Shown piece after piece: positions 43,546 through 51,646 of a stretch of 64,000 nucleotides of DNA. The position numbers and the translations under genes were made by a program. The DNA comes from Clostridia bacterium (GTDB taxonomy: Bacteria; Bacillota; Clostridia; Oscillospirales; CAG-272): positions 62,001-126,000 of the forward strand of contig JAGASS010000016.1 of NCBI GenBank assembly GCA_017621655.1. Reading direction: 5' to 3'. Numbering within the stretch: the stretch's first letter is position 1; the number at the start of each line of letters is the position of its first letter. The notes under the pieces are model-generated. The model had not been told where the DNA came from. It ran no database searches and saw only the letters and a program-made list of their open reading frames with translations.

Positions 43546-43566
43546 TGTAATTAAGAGGTAATTATT

Positions 43567-44523
43567 TTGAAAATCACAGTTATAGGATGCGGTAGATGGG
43601 GTTCGTTTATCGCGTGGTATCTTAACAATCAGAAGCACGACGTCACCGTATACGGTCTAAGTGACGCCGAAAGCTTTATTCAGCTTCGCGACACGAGAAC
43701 GAACGGACTTATCACGTATCCCGATGAGATCAAGCTGACGACCGATATAACGGCTGTGCATGACGCGGAAACCGTTATAATCTCTATTGGATCGCAGGGA
43801 CTTCGCGCGCTTGTTGCACAGCTTAACGGGCTTGGTGTTAAGGGCAAAAACTTCGTTCTCTGTATGAAGGGAATCGAGATTGGTACGGGCAAGCGCCTAA
43901 GCGAGATAGTTGAAGAAGGACTTGATCCTTCCAATACCGTTTCGGTTTGGATCGGACCGGGTCACGTTCAGGAATTCGCTCGCGGAATACCGAACTGTAT
44001 GGTTATCGACAGTAAAAATGACGAGATCAAAAAGAAGCTCGTAGAGGAGTTTTCAAGCCCTGTTATCCGTTTCTATTACGGATCTGATCTTATCGGTAAC
44101 GAAATAGGAGCCGCATCAAAAAACGTTATAGGAATCGCGGCAGGAATGCTTGACGGACTGGGTTTGTCGTCGCTCAAAGGCGCACTTATGTCGCGTGGCA
44201 CAAGAGAAATTTCGCGTCTTATCGAGGCGTTCGGCGGTAATCCATTTTCGGCATACGGTCTTTGCCATCTCGGAGATTACGAGGCGACCGTTTTCTCAAA
44301 GTATTCGCATAACCGCGGCTACGGTGAAATGTTTGTCAAGGGTGAGCACTTCGATAAGCTTGCAGAGGGATATTATACCGTTAAGGCGCTTATGGATATG
44401 AGCGAAAAAAGCGGTGTTGAGCTTCCTATATGCGAGGCGGTATACAAGGTGCTTTACGAAAACGGCGATCCCAAATCGACGCTATATTCACTCTTTGAAA
44501 GAAGCTTGAAGCAGGAATTTTAA
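43567..44523 (+). CDS. gpsA: Glycerol-3-phosphate dehydrogenase [NAD(P)+]
   Basis: GpsA makes sn-glycerol-3-phosphate from dihydroxyacetone phosphate for phospholipids. The 318-residue protein has the nucleotide-binding loop IGCGRWGSFIAWYL, the core CMKGIEIGTGKRLSE, the catalytic-lysine region AASKNVIGIAAGMLDG, and the downstream LCHLGDYEATVFSKYSHNR. The start is TTG, with AGAGG 8 bases upstream. It is the fourth gene of a run from the glycerol-1-phosphate dehydrogenase onward. Confidence 0.93.
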   Translation: MKITVIGCGRWGSFIAWYLNNQKHDVTVYGLSDAESFIQLRDTRTNGLITYPDEIKLTTDITAVHDAETVIISIGSQGLRALVAQLNGLGVKGKNFVLCMKGIEIGTGKRLSEIVEEGLDPSNTVSVWIGPGHVQEFARGIPNCMVIDSKNDEIKKKLVEEFSSPVIRFYYGSDLIGNEIGAASKNVIGIAAGMLDGLGLSSLKGALMSRGTREISRLIEAFGGNPFSAYGLCHLGDYEATVFSKYSHNRGYGEMFVKGEHFDKLAEGYYTVKALMDMSEKSGVELPICEAVYKVLYENGDPKSTLYSLFERSLKQEF

Positions 44524-44524
44524 T

Positions 44525-45352
44525 ATGCGCACAAATTTTTACGATATACTTTCTTCACATTCACGTGCCTACCCCAAGATGATGGCGGAGGATTACTACA
44601 CGCTCGCTTATGAAAGCGAATACGGCGAGGTCTTTGACGGCGATAATGACGCTCAGGTATTGCTTGACGAGCTGAATAAGACCAAGACGGACGTGCTTGA
44701 GCCGTTTACGGTTACAATAGGCGGCGGATATGCGCGTCTTAATCTCGCGCCGATAAAGGCGTATCTTTCGGTCGATAATATTCTTTCCGTTATGTCGCTG
44801 ACGCCAAAGGAGGGAAGCACCGACGGTCTTGAGCGCAAAATATCTCTTATTCGCCGTTCCGGCGTTATGGGAATACTTCCGCAGAACGCACGCGACGTTG
44901 ATAAGTGCGAGGGGAGCGTGACGCACAGCGCGCTGTATAAGCGTCTTTACGGTGCATCATACCGCATTATTTCTTCTGACATTTCGCCCGTTATCCCGGG
45001 TCTTTGCCTTATATCAGAGGCGCTCGGGAAGACGGAAAAGGTAACTGTCGCTCTTGACGGAAGAAAGGCATCGGGCAAAAGCTTTGCGTGCAAGGTCATA
45101 TCTACTGTATTCGCCTCCGAGATGGAGACAGGGAAGCTCGTTATCAATGACGGCTTCGGCTCGTTCGGAAGCGGAAATTACGACATAAAGCTCTATTTCG
45201 ATACCGACGAAGAAAGCAGAAAAATGAGGATCGTAGAAGCAGGCGGAGATATCGCTTGGGTAAAATATGAAAGCGAATCTCGCCCCGAGGAGGACGCGTA
45301 TATAGAAAAATACGAGCCGGCAATTAACTGCGACCTCGTAATAAGAACGTAA
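44525..45352 (+). CDS. Uncharacterised protein with uridine-kinase-like P-loop
   Basis: This 275-residue soluble protein starts one base after the gpsA stop. Its N-terminal part (YDILSSHSRAYPKMMAEDYY) resembles uncharacterised Clostridia proteins that carry a C-terminal uridine-kinase-like domain. Consistent with that, a Walker A match lies at about residues 178-185 (VALDGRKASGKS). The kinase part after it is short and diverged: no clear Walker B or substrate motif is visible, and the protein ends within about 90 residues. I infer a nucleotide-binding protein, possibly a degenerate kinase; no function can be given. Confidence 0.6.
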   Translation: MRTNFYDILSSHSRAYPKMMAEDYYTLAYESEYGEVFDGDNDAQVLLDELNKTKTDVLEPFTVTIGGGYARLNLAPIKAYLSVDNILSVMSLTPKEGSTDGLERKISLIRRSGVMGILPQNARDVDKCEGSVTHSALYKRLYGASYRIISSDISPVIPGLCLISEALGKTEKVTVALDGRKASGKSFACKVISTVFASEMETGKLVINDGFGSFGSGNYDIKLYFDTDEESRKMRIVEAGGDIAWVKYESESRPEEDAYIEKYEPAINCDLVIRT

Positions 45353-45415
45353 AAAAGGTGCTGTCCGTTATTGACCGTTAGGAAAGGCATTATTAACACG
45401 TTATATATTGCAGCT

Positions 45416-45451
45416 AAGGACAGAGAACGCATATTTCTCTGTCCTTAAAAT
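45416..45451 (+). terminator. Terminator-like hairpin upstream of the sigma-factor fusion gene
   Basis: A 12-base stem (AAGGACAGAGAA with TTCTCTGTCCTT) and 7-base loop is followed by AAAATTTTT. It probably ends the operon that finishes with the P-loop gene. Confidence 0.75.
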
Positions 45452-45514
45452 TTTTAAAACTGATGCAACCAAATTCAAAAACGCCACACTATATGGATGA
45501 AAGGAGGCGAGGAA

Positions 45515-47107
45515 ATGCAAAAAGCGAGCGAGATGCGTGATCGGCTTACAAATGAATTTACCGAAAGCTATGCGGAAGATCTGACGCAAGATATTGCGTT
45601 TCAGATAATTGCGGCTTTGAATAAAGGCACTATCCCAACGAGTTTTTCGGCGTGGGTCTGGAAAATCGCGCGTAACCGTTATTCGGCATGGGCAAAGGAA
45701 AAGCATAATAGAAACGAATCGGTAACCGGTTCCGATATCGGCGATTATGAAATTGAAGACGAAAGCGAAAATATCCTTGATGAAATGATACATACGGAGC
45801 AAATGGCTCTGCTTCGGCGCGAGCTGGCGTTCATCAAAAGTGATTATCGTAACATCGTCGTTGCCTACTACATAGAAAACAAAAGCGTTCGTGAAATTGC
45901 AGAATCGCTCTCGCTTTCAGTAAACTCGGTGAAGTCTCGGCTTCTCCGTGCAAGACAAATTTTGAAAGAAGGTATGGATATGGCAAGAGAATTTGGTGTA
46001 AGAAGCTATAAGCCGGAGGAGATTGATTTCAGCTGTAGCTGTGATTCCTTTGGAGAATTTGGCCAACCATGGACAATTCTCAACCACAAAATCTACAAAA
46101 ACATTTTACTTGAAGCCTATGGTAATCCCTCCACCGCAGGGGAGTTGTCCCTCGAACTCGGGGTGGCACTTCCTTATATGGAGGACGAGTTAAGGTATCT
46201 GGTCGAGCAGACAATGCTCGTTCATAATGGAAACAAATATGAGACTGCTTTTCCCATCTTGAGTAGTCATGCACAGGAAAAAACATGGGCATACAACGAA
46301 CGCATGATACCGCAGCTCACGAGGTTGTTTACCAAGCTCATCGATGGATTTACTCAGGCCTGTGAAGCCCATGGCATCAGCTGTTTTGGAAAGTATCAAA
46401 CGTACGAGGATGCCAAGTGGACGCTCTTGATGCGTGCATTTGATATGCTCGCGTTCTCTGCTTCTCCCGAGGGTTATTACAAAAAAGGCTACACCAAGCG
46501 TCCCAACGGAGGATGTTGGGACATCGTAGGCTATCAAAAAGCGGACATTCCCGATATTCCCTGGGTAGGCCTTCACGGTTGCCCAAAGGAGCGGATGGAT
46601 CAGCCCGCTGTGTATTTCCAACAATTCAAATACAAGCATGACGATATTTGGATGAAGACCCCCGAGTATCTGACTCACGACGAGGCATTGACCCTAAAAG
46701 CGGTTGTCGAAGGAAAGTGGGAAGCATGTGAGGCATATTGGATGGATCGTCTGCTTTCATACGGCTATATCAAAAAGACCGAGACGGGATACGAGCCTAC
46801 CATCGTCGTGTTTGAACAGGGTGCAAAGGAAAGATATCTTGAATCGTTCACCGATGAAGAAAAGAAGTCGTTGATGGATACAGCAACGGAAATCAAGAAA
46901 ATGCTCCGAGAAGCCAAGGACTTCTCCTATAAGATCATTGTGGAGGATCTTCCCGATAGTATTGCAAGCAATGAAAACTTAAGGTTCATTGCTTTTCAGG
47001 AGAACGGAGCCGATCGGCGCTATGTGCTTGAGCAGGCTTTGAAGGATGGTTGGCTCGTTTACGATGACAAGACCTCCCCTGTCATTGGTGCGTATATGTA
47101 TCTGTAA
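45515..47107 (+). CDS. ECF-type sigma factor fused to a long C-terminal domain
   Basis: This 530-residue protein begins like a group IV sigma factor: a shortened region 2 (EDLTQDIAFQIIAALNKGTI and FSAWVWKIARNRYSAWAKEK, about 20-65) and region 4 (DYRNIVVAYYIENKSVREIA then LSLSVNSVKSRLLRARQIL, about 105-155). Region 2.1 seems largely missing. About 370 residues then follow that no ordinary ECF factor has: a winged-helix-like unit (GNPSTAGELSLELGVALPYM, about 195-245) and an alpha/beta remainder with no motif I know. Start fixed by AAGGAGG 7 bases before ATG 45515. The gene is isolated between terminators with no anti-sigma gene, and codon choice changes after about 46000. A one-protein sensor-regulator is inferred. 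Confidence 0.78.
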   Translation: MQKASEMRDRLTNEFTESYAEDLTQDIAFQIIAALNKGTIPTSFSAWVWKIARNRYSAWAKEKHNRNESVTGSDIGDYEIEDESENILDEMIHTEQMALLRRELAFIKSDYRNIVVAYYIENKSVREIAESLSLSVNSVKSRLLRARQILKEGMDMAREFGVRSYKPEEIDFSCSCDSFGEFGQPWTILNHKIYKNILLEAYGNPSTAGELSLELGVALPYMEDELRYLVEQTMLVHNGNKYETAFPILSSHAQEKTWAYNERMIPQLTRLFTKLIDGFTQACEAHGISCFGKYQTYEDAKWTLLMRAFDMLAFSASPEGYYKKGYTKRPNGGCWDIVGYQKADIPDIPWVGLHGCPKERMDQPAVYFQQFKYKHDDIWMKTPEYLTHDEALTLKAVVEGKWEACEAYWMDRLLSYGYIKKTETGYEPTIVVFEQGAKERYLESFTDEEKKSLMDTATEIKKMLREAKDFSYKIIVEDLPDSIASNENLRFIAFQENGADRRYVLEQALKDGWLVYDDKTSPVIGAYMYL

Positions 47108-47111
47108 ATAA

Positions 47112-47159
47112 CACCGCCGAGAGTAACCGTTTGGTCGCTTTCGGCGGTTTATCTTTTTT
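47112..47159 (+). terminator. Terminator after the sigma-factor fusion gene
   Basis: ACCGCCGA pairs with TCGGCGGT around an 18-20-base loop, followed by TTTATCTTTTTT. It lies between two converging genes. Confidence 0.75.
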
Positions 47160-47167
47160 GTATTGAA

Positions 47168-47587
47168 TTATTTGAACTGCTTTTTGTAAGTCGTTTTCTT
47201 TTCATCGGGCTTTTTCGGAGATACCTTGCGGACTATCAAGGCAACAAGGGCACCAATGAGATAAAGGATCGAAAAGGCGATAAGAGTTCCGACTACGTTT
47301 TGTCTTTGCTCAAGGATGATAAACGAGATCAGTACATTAAAAAGGAAGATGATGTAATGAATGAAATGCGCGGCAGGGAAAGACATTTTTCTGTTGCGGA
47401 AAACCTCGTTCGACCAGCTTAAGATCAGGGAAAACACAATGAAAGGAAGAAGCGTCTTAGGCGTCAACACATAAGGCATAGTGAAGTCCATAAGTGCGTT
47501 CAAAACTGAAAACGAAAACACTATGACCGTGAATATAAAGCAGGCAGGGTAAAGTATATTATTAACGAATTTCTTGAATCCTTCCAA
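47168..47587 (-). CDS. Small four-helix membrane protein of unknown function
   Basis: This 139-residue protein has four predicted membrane helices (ILYPACFIFTVIVFSFSVL, TLLPFIVFSLILSW, IHYIIFLFNVLISFIIL, LIAFSILYLIGALVALIV) and a Lys-rich C-terminus. The start is TTG with GGAGG 6 bases upstream. It has its own promoter. The size and topology recall DUF3021-type proteins, but I see no decisive motif and no LytTR gene beside it, so I leave it unnamed. Confidence 0.6.
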   Translation of the reverse strand: MEGFKKFVNNILYPACFIFTVIVFSFSVLNALMDFTMPYVLTPKTLLPFIVFSLILSWSNEVFRNRKMSFPAAHFIHYIIFLFNVLISFIILEQRQNVVGTLIAFSILYLIGALVALIVRKVSPKKPDEKKTTYKKQFK

Positions 47588-47615
47588 AGCCGTTCCTCCG
47601 AATTTTGATAAGTAT

Positions 47616-47644
47616 ATTATACATTATTCGCTACGGAATTTCAA
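47616..47644 (-). promoter_or_regulatory. Sigma-A promoter for the four-helix membrane protein
   Basis: On the minus strand, TTGAAA (47639-47644), a 17-base spacer and TATAAT (47616-47621). Confidence 0.78.
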
Positions 47645-47658
47645 GATATAATTATAAA

Positions 47659-48645
47659 TTAATCTGGCATATCGTAAATAATTACGTCCTTTTCGGCGAC
47701 TCGATCCTTACCGTCAGTTGAAACGACGACGCCCATTCTGTTTTGCGAAAGGAATTTTGTCAGCTCGTAGCAATCGATCCATATTTGATTATAGCCGTCC
47801 TTTTGGCTTGGGTCGAAAATGAGCTGGATGCCGAAATGAAGATGCGGCGTTTTAATATTGTTCACGTTCTCCTTTGCGCTGTAGCCGGTCATTCCGAGAT
47901 AGCCAATGACCTGACCCGCGTTTACCATGTCGCCCTCCTTGAGATCGCTAACGTAAGGGTGATCTTTTCGTAGATGCGCGTAGTAATAGTAACGCTTGTT
48001 ATCAAATGATCGTATGCCGATCCGCCATCCGCCGTACTGATTCCAGCCGAGGGCTTCAACGTAGCCACTTTCGATAGCGATAACGGGCGTGCCGACGGAT
48101 CCCATAAGGTCGTGACCGAGGTGCTTGCGGTTGTATCCGTAGCTTCTTGAAGCACCGAAATCATCGGAATGATTATAGTAGTATCCTTTTGCAATCGGGG
48201 AAAAAGCGCGAAGCCCGTAATACTGCTTCCCGTCGATATAAAACTCACCGACGTATTCGCTTAAAACTGCGCCGTAAGCTTCAAGATAATAGGGATAGTA
48301 GTTGTATTTTGCGCCTATAGTATCGAGCTTTTCGCCGTTTTTTATCTTGTCGTAAATATCGGTCAGATCCTTCTTTTTGTAGTGTCTGAAATCACCGCCG
48401 TATTTTGCGCCGAGGTAGGAAAGAAGCTTGACGAAGTCGGCGTCGTAGCCCTTTTTGTATGCGTCAAGAGATATATTAAGCGCGTCATTCATTGCTTCTG
48501 CGGTGACATCGAAATCTACCCATTTTATGTATTCGCCGCTTGTCATTCTGTACATTTTTTCGTGACTGAGGAGCCGCGCGACACCGAGCATAATAACTGA
48601 TACCGCTATTAAAAACGCGCCGAAGCGCAGTCTTCTTTTTATCAT
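47659..48645 (-). CDS. M23 family metallopeptidase, membrane-anchored
   Basis: This 328-residue cell-wall peptidase of the LytM/M23 type has an N-terminal membrane anchor (FGAFLIAVSVIMLGVARLL). A long middle segment of unknown fold follows, then the M23 domain (about 170-300). The zinc ligands are visible in KHLGHDLMG (HxxxD) and TPHLHFGIQL (HxH); GTPVIAIESGYVEALGWN and GQVIGYLGMTGYS are typical of the fold. Such enzymes cut peptidoglycan cross-bridges or, if inactive, regulate other hydrolases; the ligands here look intact. AGGCGG precedes the ATG. Confidence 0.87.
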   Translation of the reverse strand: MIKRRLRFGAFLIAVSVIMLGVARLLSHEKMYRMTSGEYIKWVDFDVTAEAMNDALNISLDAYKKGYDADFVKLLSYLGAKYGGDFRHYKKKDLTDIYDKIKNGEKLDTIGAKYNYYPYYLEAYGAVLSEYVGEFYIDGKQYYGLRAFSPIAKGYYYNHSDDFGASRSYGYNRKHLGHDLMGSVGTPVIAIESGYVEALGWNQYGGWRIGIRSFDNKRYYYYAHLRKDHPYVSDLKEGDMVNAGQVIGYLGMTGYSAKENVNNIKTPHLHFGIQLIFDPSQKDGYNQIWIDCYELTKFLSQNRMGVVVSTDGKDRVAEKDVIIYDMPD

Positions 48646-48782
48646 ACATTTTTCCGCCTAAAAAAGAATATTCACAGTTATGTATATGGCTTGCATTATT
48701 CATATATTCCCATTCAAAAATGAGTATATAATATATAACTATATATAAGATGTAATTTTTTAAGTTAAATACCCTAATTCCG

Positions 48783-48811
48783 TTGACAAAGTAAGGAAAA
48801 AAAGGTATAAT
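48783..48811 (+). promoter_or_regulatory. Consensus sigma-A promoter for the nusB operon
   Basis: TTGACA (48783-48788), a 17-base spacer and TATAAT (48806-48811). It drives nusB and probably the genes to recN. Confidence 0.87.
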
Positions 48812-48881
48812 GTATAATTACAGTAATAGTAGTGTATATACTGCATATTCATTCTACTAATCGACTTGAAAAGGAACAGTT

Positions 48882-49286
48882 ATGGAAAGACGCAAAGCAC
48901 GAGAGGCGGTAATGGAGCTTCTTTTTGAGAAGGAATTTAATATGGACGTAACGGCAGAGGAGACCTACCGTCTTGCCGAGGAGAGCAGAGAGCTTGAAAA
49001 CGACAAGTATCTTACCGAAACTTATTTCGGTGTTCTCGATAATCTAGGTGAGATCGATGATATAATTTCTCAGCACGCTATCGGCTGGAAGACGAAGAGA
49101 ATGAGCAAGGTGTCTCTTTCTGTTATGAGAATCGCAGTTTACGAAATGATGAAGACCGACGTTCCTTTCACCGTTTCGATAAACGAGGCAGTCGAGCTTT
49201 CAAAGAAGTTTGACGACGATAAAGCACCCGCATTTGTAAACGGCGTGCTTAACGCAGTTGCAGAGCAGCTCGGACTTAAAAAATGA
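48882..49286 (+). CDS. nusB: Transcription antitermination factor NusB
   Basis: NusB, with NusE (S10), binds boxA RNA to keep polymerase transcribing rRNA operons. The 134-residue all-helical protein has the family start ERRKAREAVMELLFEKEF and the conserved C-terminal MRIAVYEMMKTDVPFTVSIN and FVNGVLNAVAEQLG. The first gene of a long operon, it overlaps the next gene by 4 bases (ATGA). Confidence 0.95.
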   Translation: MERRKAREAVMELLFEKEFNMDVTAEETYRLAEESRELENDKYLTETYFGVLDNLGEIDDIISQHAIGWKTKRMSKVSLSVMRIAVYEMMKTDVPFTVSINEAVELSKKFDDDKAPAFVNGVLNAVAEQLGLKK

Positions 49287-50197
49287 ATCCCTGCCTCGGA
49301 ATAGATACAAGTAACTATACGACCTCGCTCGCGACGTCGCGTAGCGGCAGAGTGGAGAATAATCTCAGGATCCTGCTTTCCGTCGGCGAGGGCGAACGGG
49401 GACTGCGTCAGAGCGACGCGGTGTTTCAGCATACGGTAAATCTGCCGAAGGTATTTGAAACGATCGGTGAGGTTTCCCCAAGAGCAGTCGGAGTGTCTGC
49501 TACACCGAGAGACGTTGACGGCTCGTATATGCCGTGCTTTCTGTCGGGAATTGCGGTGGCAACTGCCGTTGCATGCACGCACGGAGTTCCGCTATACCGC
49601 TTCAGCCATCAGCATGGACATATAGCGGCGGCGCTATACAGTTGCGGACGTGAGGATCTTCATCATTCGTCGTTCCTTGCCTTCCATGTTTCGGGCGGAA
49701 CGACGGAGCTGACATTGGTTGAAAACGGCAAGATAACACTTCTCGGCGGTACGAAGGACATTTCCTGCGGTAAGGCGATAGACCGTATCGGAGTCTTGAT
49801 GGGACTTAAGTTCCCGTGCGGAAAAGAGCTTGATGCACTATCGAACGATCCGTCGGCGGTCAAGCCGGGCAAGATTACGGTCGACGGCTTTGACTTCAAC
49901 CTTTCAGGACTTGAAAACAAGGCGGAGAAGCTTATTCACGACGGCGCCGAGAAGAGCTACGTAGCAGATTTCGTCCTTTCGCATATAACCGCGGTGCTGA
50001 GTAAGCTCACCGAAAACGCGCTTGAAAAGTACGGCGAGATGCCGATAATATACGCAGGCGGCGTTATGAGTAACAGATATATAAATAAAACGCTTACCGA
50101 GCGCTTCGGCGGACTTTTCGCTGAAAATCAGTATTCCTGCGATAATGCCGCAGGTATCGCTCGGCTTACTGAAATGAAGATTATGGGAGAACTGTAA
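49283..50197 (+). CDS. TsaD/Kae1-family paralogue (M22 glycoprotease-like)
   Basis: This 304-residue ASKHA-fold protein is related to TsaD, the tRNA t6A synthase subunit, but is a distinct clostridial paralogue. It starts CLGIDTSNYTTSLATS rather than the GIESSCDET of true TsaD. The metal site is FSHQHGHIAAAL, close to HxxGH. Other retained parts are AFHVSGGTTELTLVENG, IDRIGVLMGLKFPCGKELDA, YAGGVMSN and CDNAAGIARL. RQSDAVFQHTVNLPKVFE and SATPRDVDGSYMPCF mark the paralogue family. It is shorter than TsaD (about 340). I infer a nucleotide-binding enzyme of unknown target, not the t6A enzyme. It sits between nusB and xseA. Confidence 0.83.
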   Translation: MNPCLGIDTSNYTTSLATSRSGRVENNLRILLSVGEGERGLRQSDAVFQHTVNLPKVFETIGEVSPRAVGVSATPRDVDGSYMPCFLSGIAVATAVACTHGVPLYRFSHQHGHIAAALYSCGREDLHHSSFLAFHVSGGTTELTLVENGKITLLGGTKDISCGKAIDRIGVLMGLKFPCGKELDALSNDPSAVKPGKITVDGFDFNLSGLENKAEKLIHDGAEKSYVADFVLSHITAVLSKLTENALEKYGEMPIIYAGGVMSNRYINKTLTERFGGLFAENQYSCDNAAGIARLTEMKIMGEL

Positions 50198-50198
50198 A

Positions 50199-51410
50199 AT
50201 GCCCGATGAATCGAGGATACTGACCGTCCACGGCTTAAATGAATATGTCAAGATGCTGATCGACGGCAATCCCGTTCTATCAAACGTCTACGTTCGGGGT
50301 GAGATCTCCAACCTGAATTATCACTCCTCGGGGCACTATTATTTCTCGCTCAAGGACGAGAACGCAAGAGTATCGGCGGTGATGTTCAAAAGCGCCGTTA
50401 TCAAGCTCAAATTCCGTCCTGAAAACGGAATGAAGGTCGTTCTTCACGGGCGCGTTTCGGTCTATCCGCGCGACGGCGCATATCAGCTTTACGCGACCTC
50501 CCTCGAGCCGGACGGGGTCGGCGCATTGACGCTGGCTTACGAGCAGCTTAAAAGAAAGCTCGAAGCGGAGGGCTTGTTCAGAGCAGACCTTAAAAAGCCG
50601 CTTCCGAAGATACCGTCGGCAGTCGGTATAATCACGTCGCCGACAGGCGCGGCAGTGCGTGATATTATAAACGTGTGCGGTAGACGCTTCCCGTTTGCAA
50701 AGCTCGTGCTTTTTCCGTCGCTCGTGCAGGGCGAGGGAGCGGAAGCAGACCTTATTCGCGGAATTAAGTATTTTAACGAAACCGGAACCGTTGACGTAAT
50801 AATAATCGGTCGCGGCGGCGGCTCGATCGAGGACCTTTGGGCGTTTAACAGTGAATCGCTCGCAAGGGAAATATTCAAGTGCGACATTCCCGTTATTTCG
50901 GCTGTCGGTCACGAGACTGACTTTACGATATGCGACTTTGTCTCAGACAAACGCGCGCCGACACCGTCTGCCGCGGCAGAGCTTGCAGTGCCTGAGAGCG
51001 AGGAGCTTAAAAGAAAATTCGGTAACGTCGTTTCGCGTATGCAGACGCTGACCGAAGCGAAGCTTAAGAGTCACCGTCAGATGCTGAAAATGCTTTCCGA
51101 GCGGCGCGCGCTAACACAGCCGTCGGCATATATAGACGACAAGCGTATGATGCTCATATCGCTTACAAAGGAGCTTGAAAGCTCAGTTAATTATAAATTG
51201 ACGACCGAAAAGCAAAAGTTTGCTCGGCTTTCGTCGGTGCTTGAAGCGGTCAGTCCGCTAAAGGTTATATCAAAGGGCTATTCGGCAGTATTCAAGGACG
51301 GCGGAAAGCTCGTTAAAAGCGTTGATGACTTAAACGAGGGCGATGACGTTTCCTTTAAGCTGACAGACGGAAGCATAAATGCCAAGGTAGTTTCAAAACA
51401 GAAAGCGTGA
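50199..51410 (+). CDS. xseA: Exodeoxyribonuclease VII large subunit
   Basis: XseA is the catalytic subunit of the single-strand-specific exonuclease VII. The 403-residue protein has the N-terminal OB domain (VYVRGEISNLNYHSSGHYYF, SLKDENARVSAVMF) and the catalytic domain with IPSAVGIITSPTGAAVRDII and IIGRGGGSIEDLWAFN, then VISAVGHETDFTICDFVSDK and a long coiled-coil C-terminus that binds many XseB copies. It starts two bases after the upstream stop and is followed by xseB. Confidence 0.97.
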   Translation: MPDESRILTVHGLNEYVKMLIDGNPVLSNVYVRGEISNLNYHSSGHYYFSLKDENARVSAVMFKSAVIKLKFRPENGMKVVLHGRVSVYPRDGAYQLYATSLEPDGVGALTLAYEQLKRKLEAEGLFRADLKKPLPKIPSAVGIITSPTGAAVRDIINVCGRRFPFAKLVLFPSLVQGEGAEADLIRGIKYFNETGTVDVIIIGRGGGSIEDLWAFNSESLAREIFKCDIPVISAVGHETDFTICDFVSDKRAPTPSAAAELAVPESEELKRKFGNVVSRMQTLTEAKLKSHRQMLKMLSERRALTQPSAYIDDKRMMLISLTKELESSVNYKLTTEKQKFARLSSVLEAVSPLKVISKGYSAVFKDGGKLVKSVDDLNEGDDVSFKLTDGSINAKVVSKQKA

Positions 51411-51415
51411 ATGAT

Positions 51416-51646
51416 ATGGATAAAAAAGAAATTAAATTTGAAGAGGCGCTATCCCGCCTTGAAGAAATAGTAAGAGAGCTTGAAAGCGGTACGGCGGAGC
51501 TTGATAAATCCCTTGATATGTTTGAGGAGGGCGTTGCCCTTGTTAAGCTTTGCTCCTGTAAGCTCGACGAAGCAGAGAAGCGCATAAACATTCTCGTTAA
51601 TAACGGAAACGGTGGCTACGATGAAAGACCTTTTACTGACAATTAA
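51416..51646 (+). CDS. xseB: Exodeoxyribonuclease VII small subunit
   Basis: XseB is a small helical-hairpin protein (here 76 residues) that coats the XseA coiled coil. The family signature FEEALSRLEEIVRELESGTA then ELDKSLDMFEEGVALVK is complete. The start is uncertain: ATG 51416, or a GTG at 51407 overlapping the xseA stop; neither has a strong ribosome site, so translation is probably coupled to xseA. Confidence 0.94.
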   Translation: MDKKEIKFEEALSRLEEIVRELESGTAELDKSLDMFEEGVALVKLCSCKLDEAEKRINILVNNGNGGYDERPFTDN

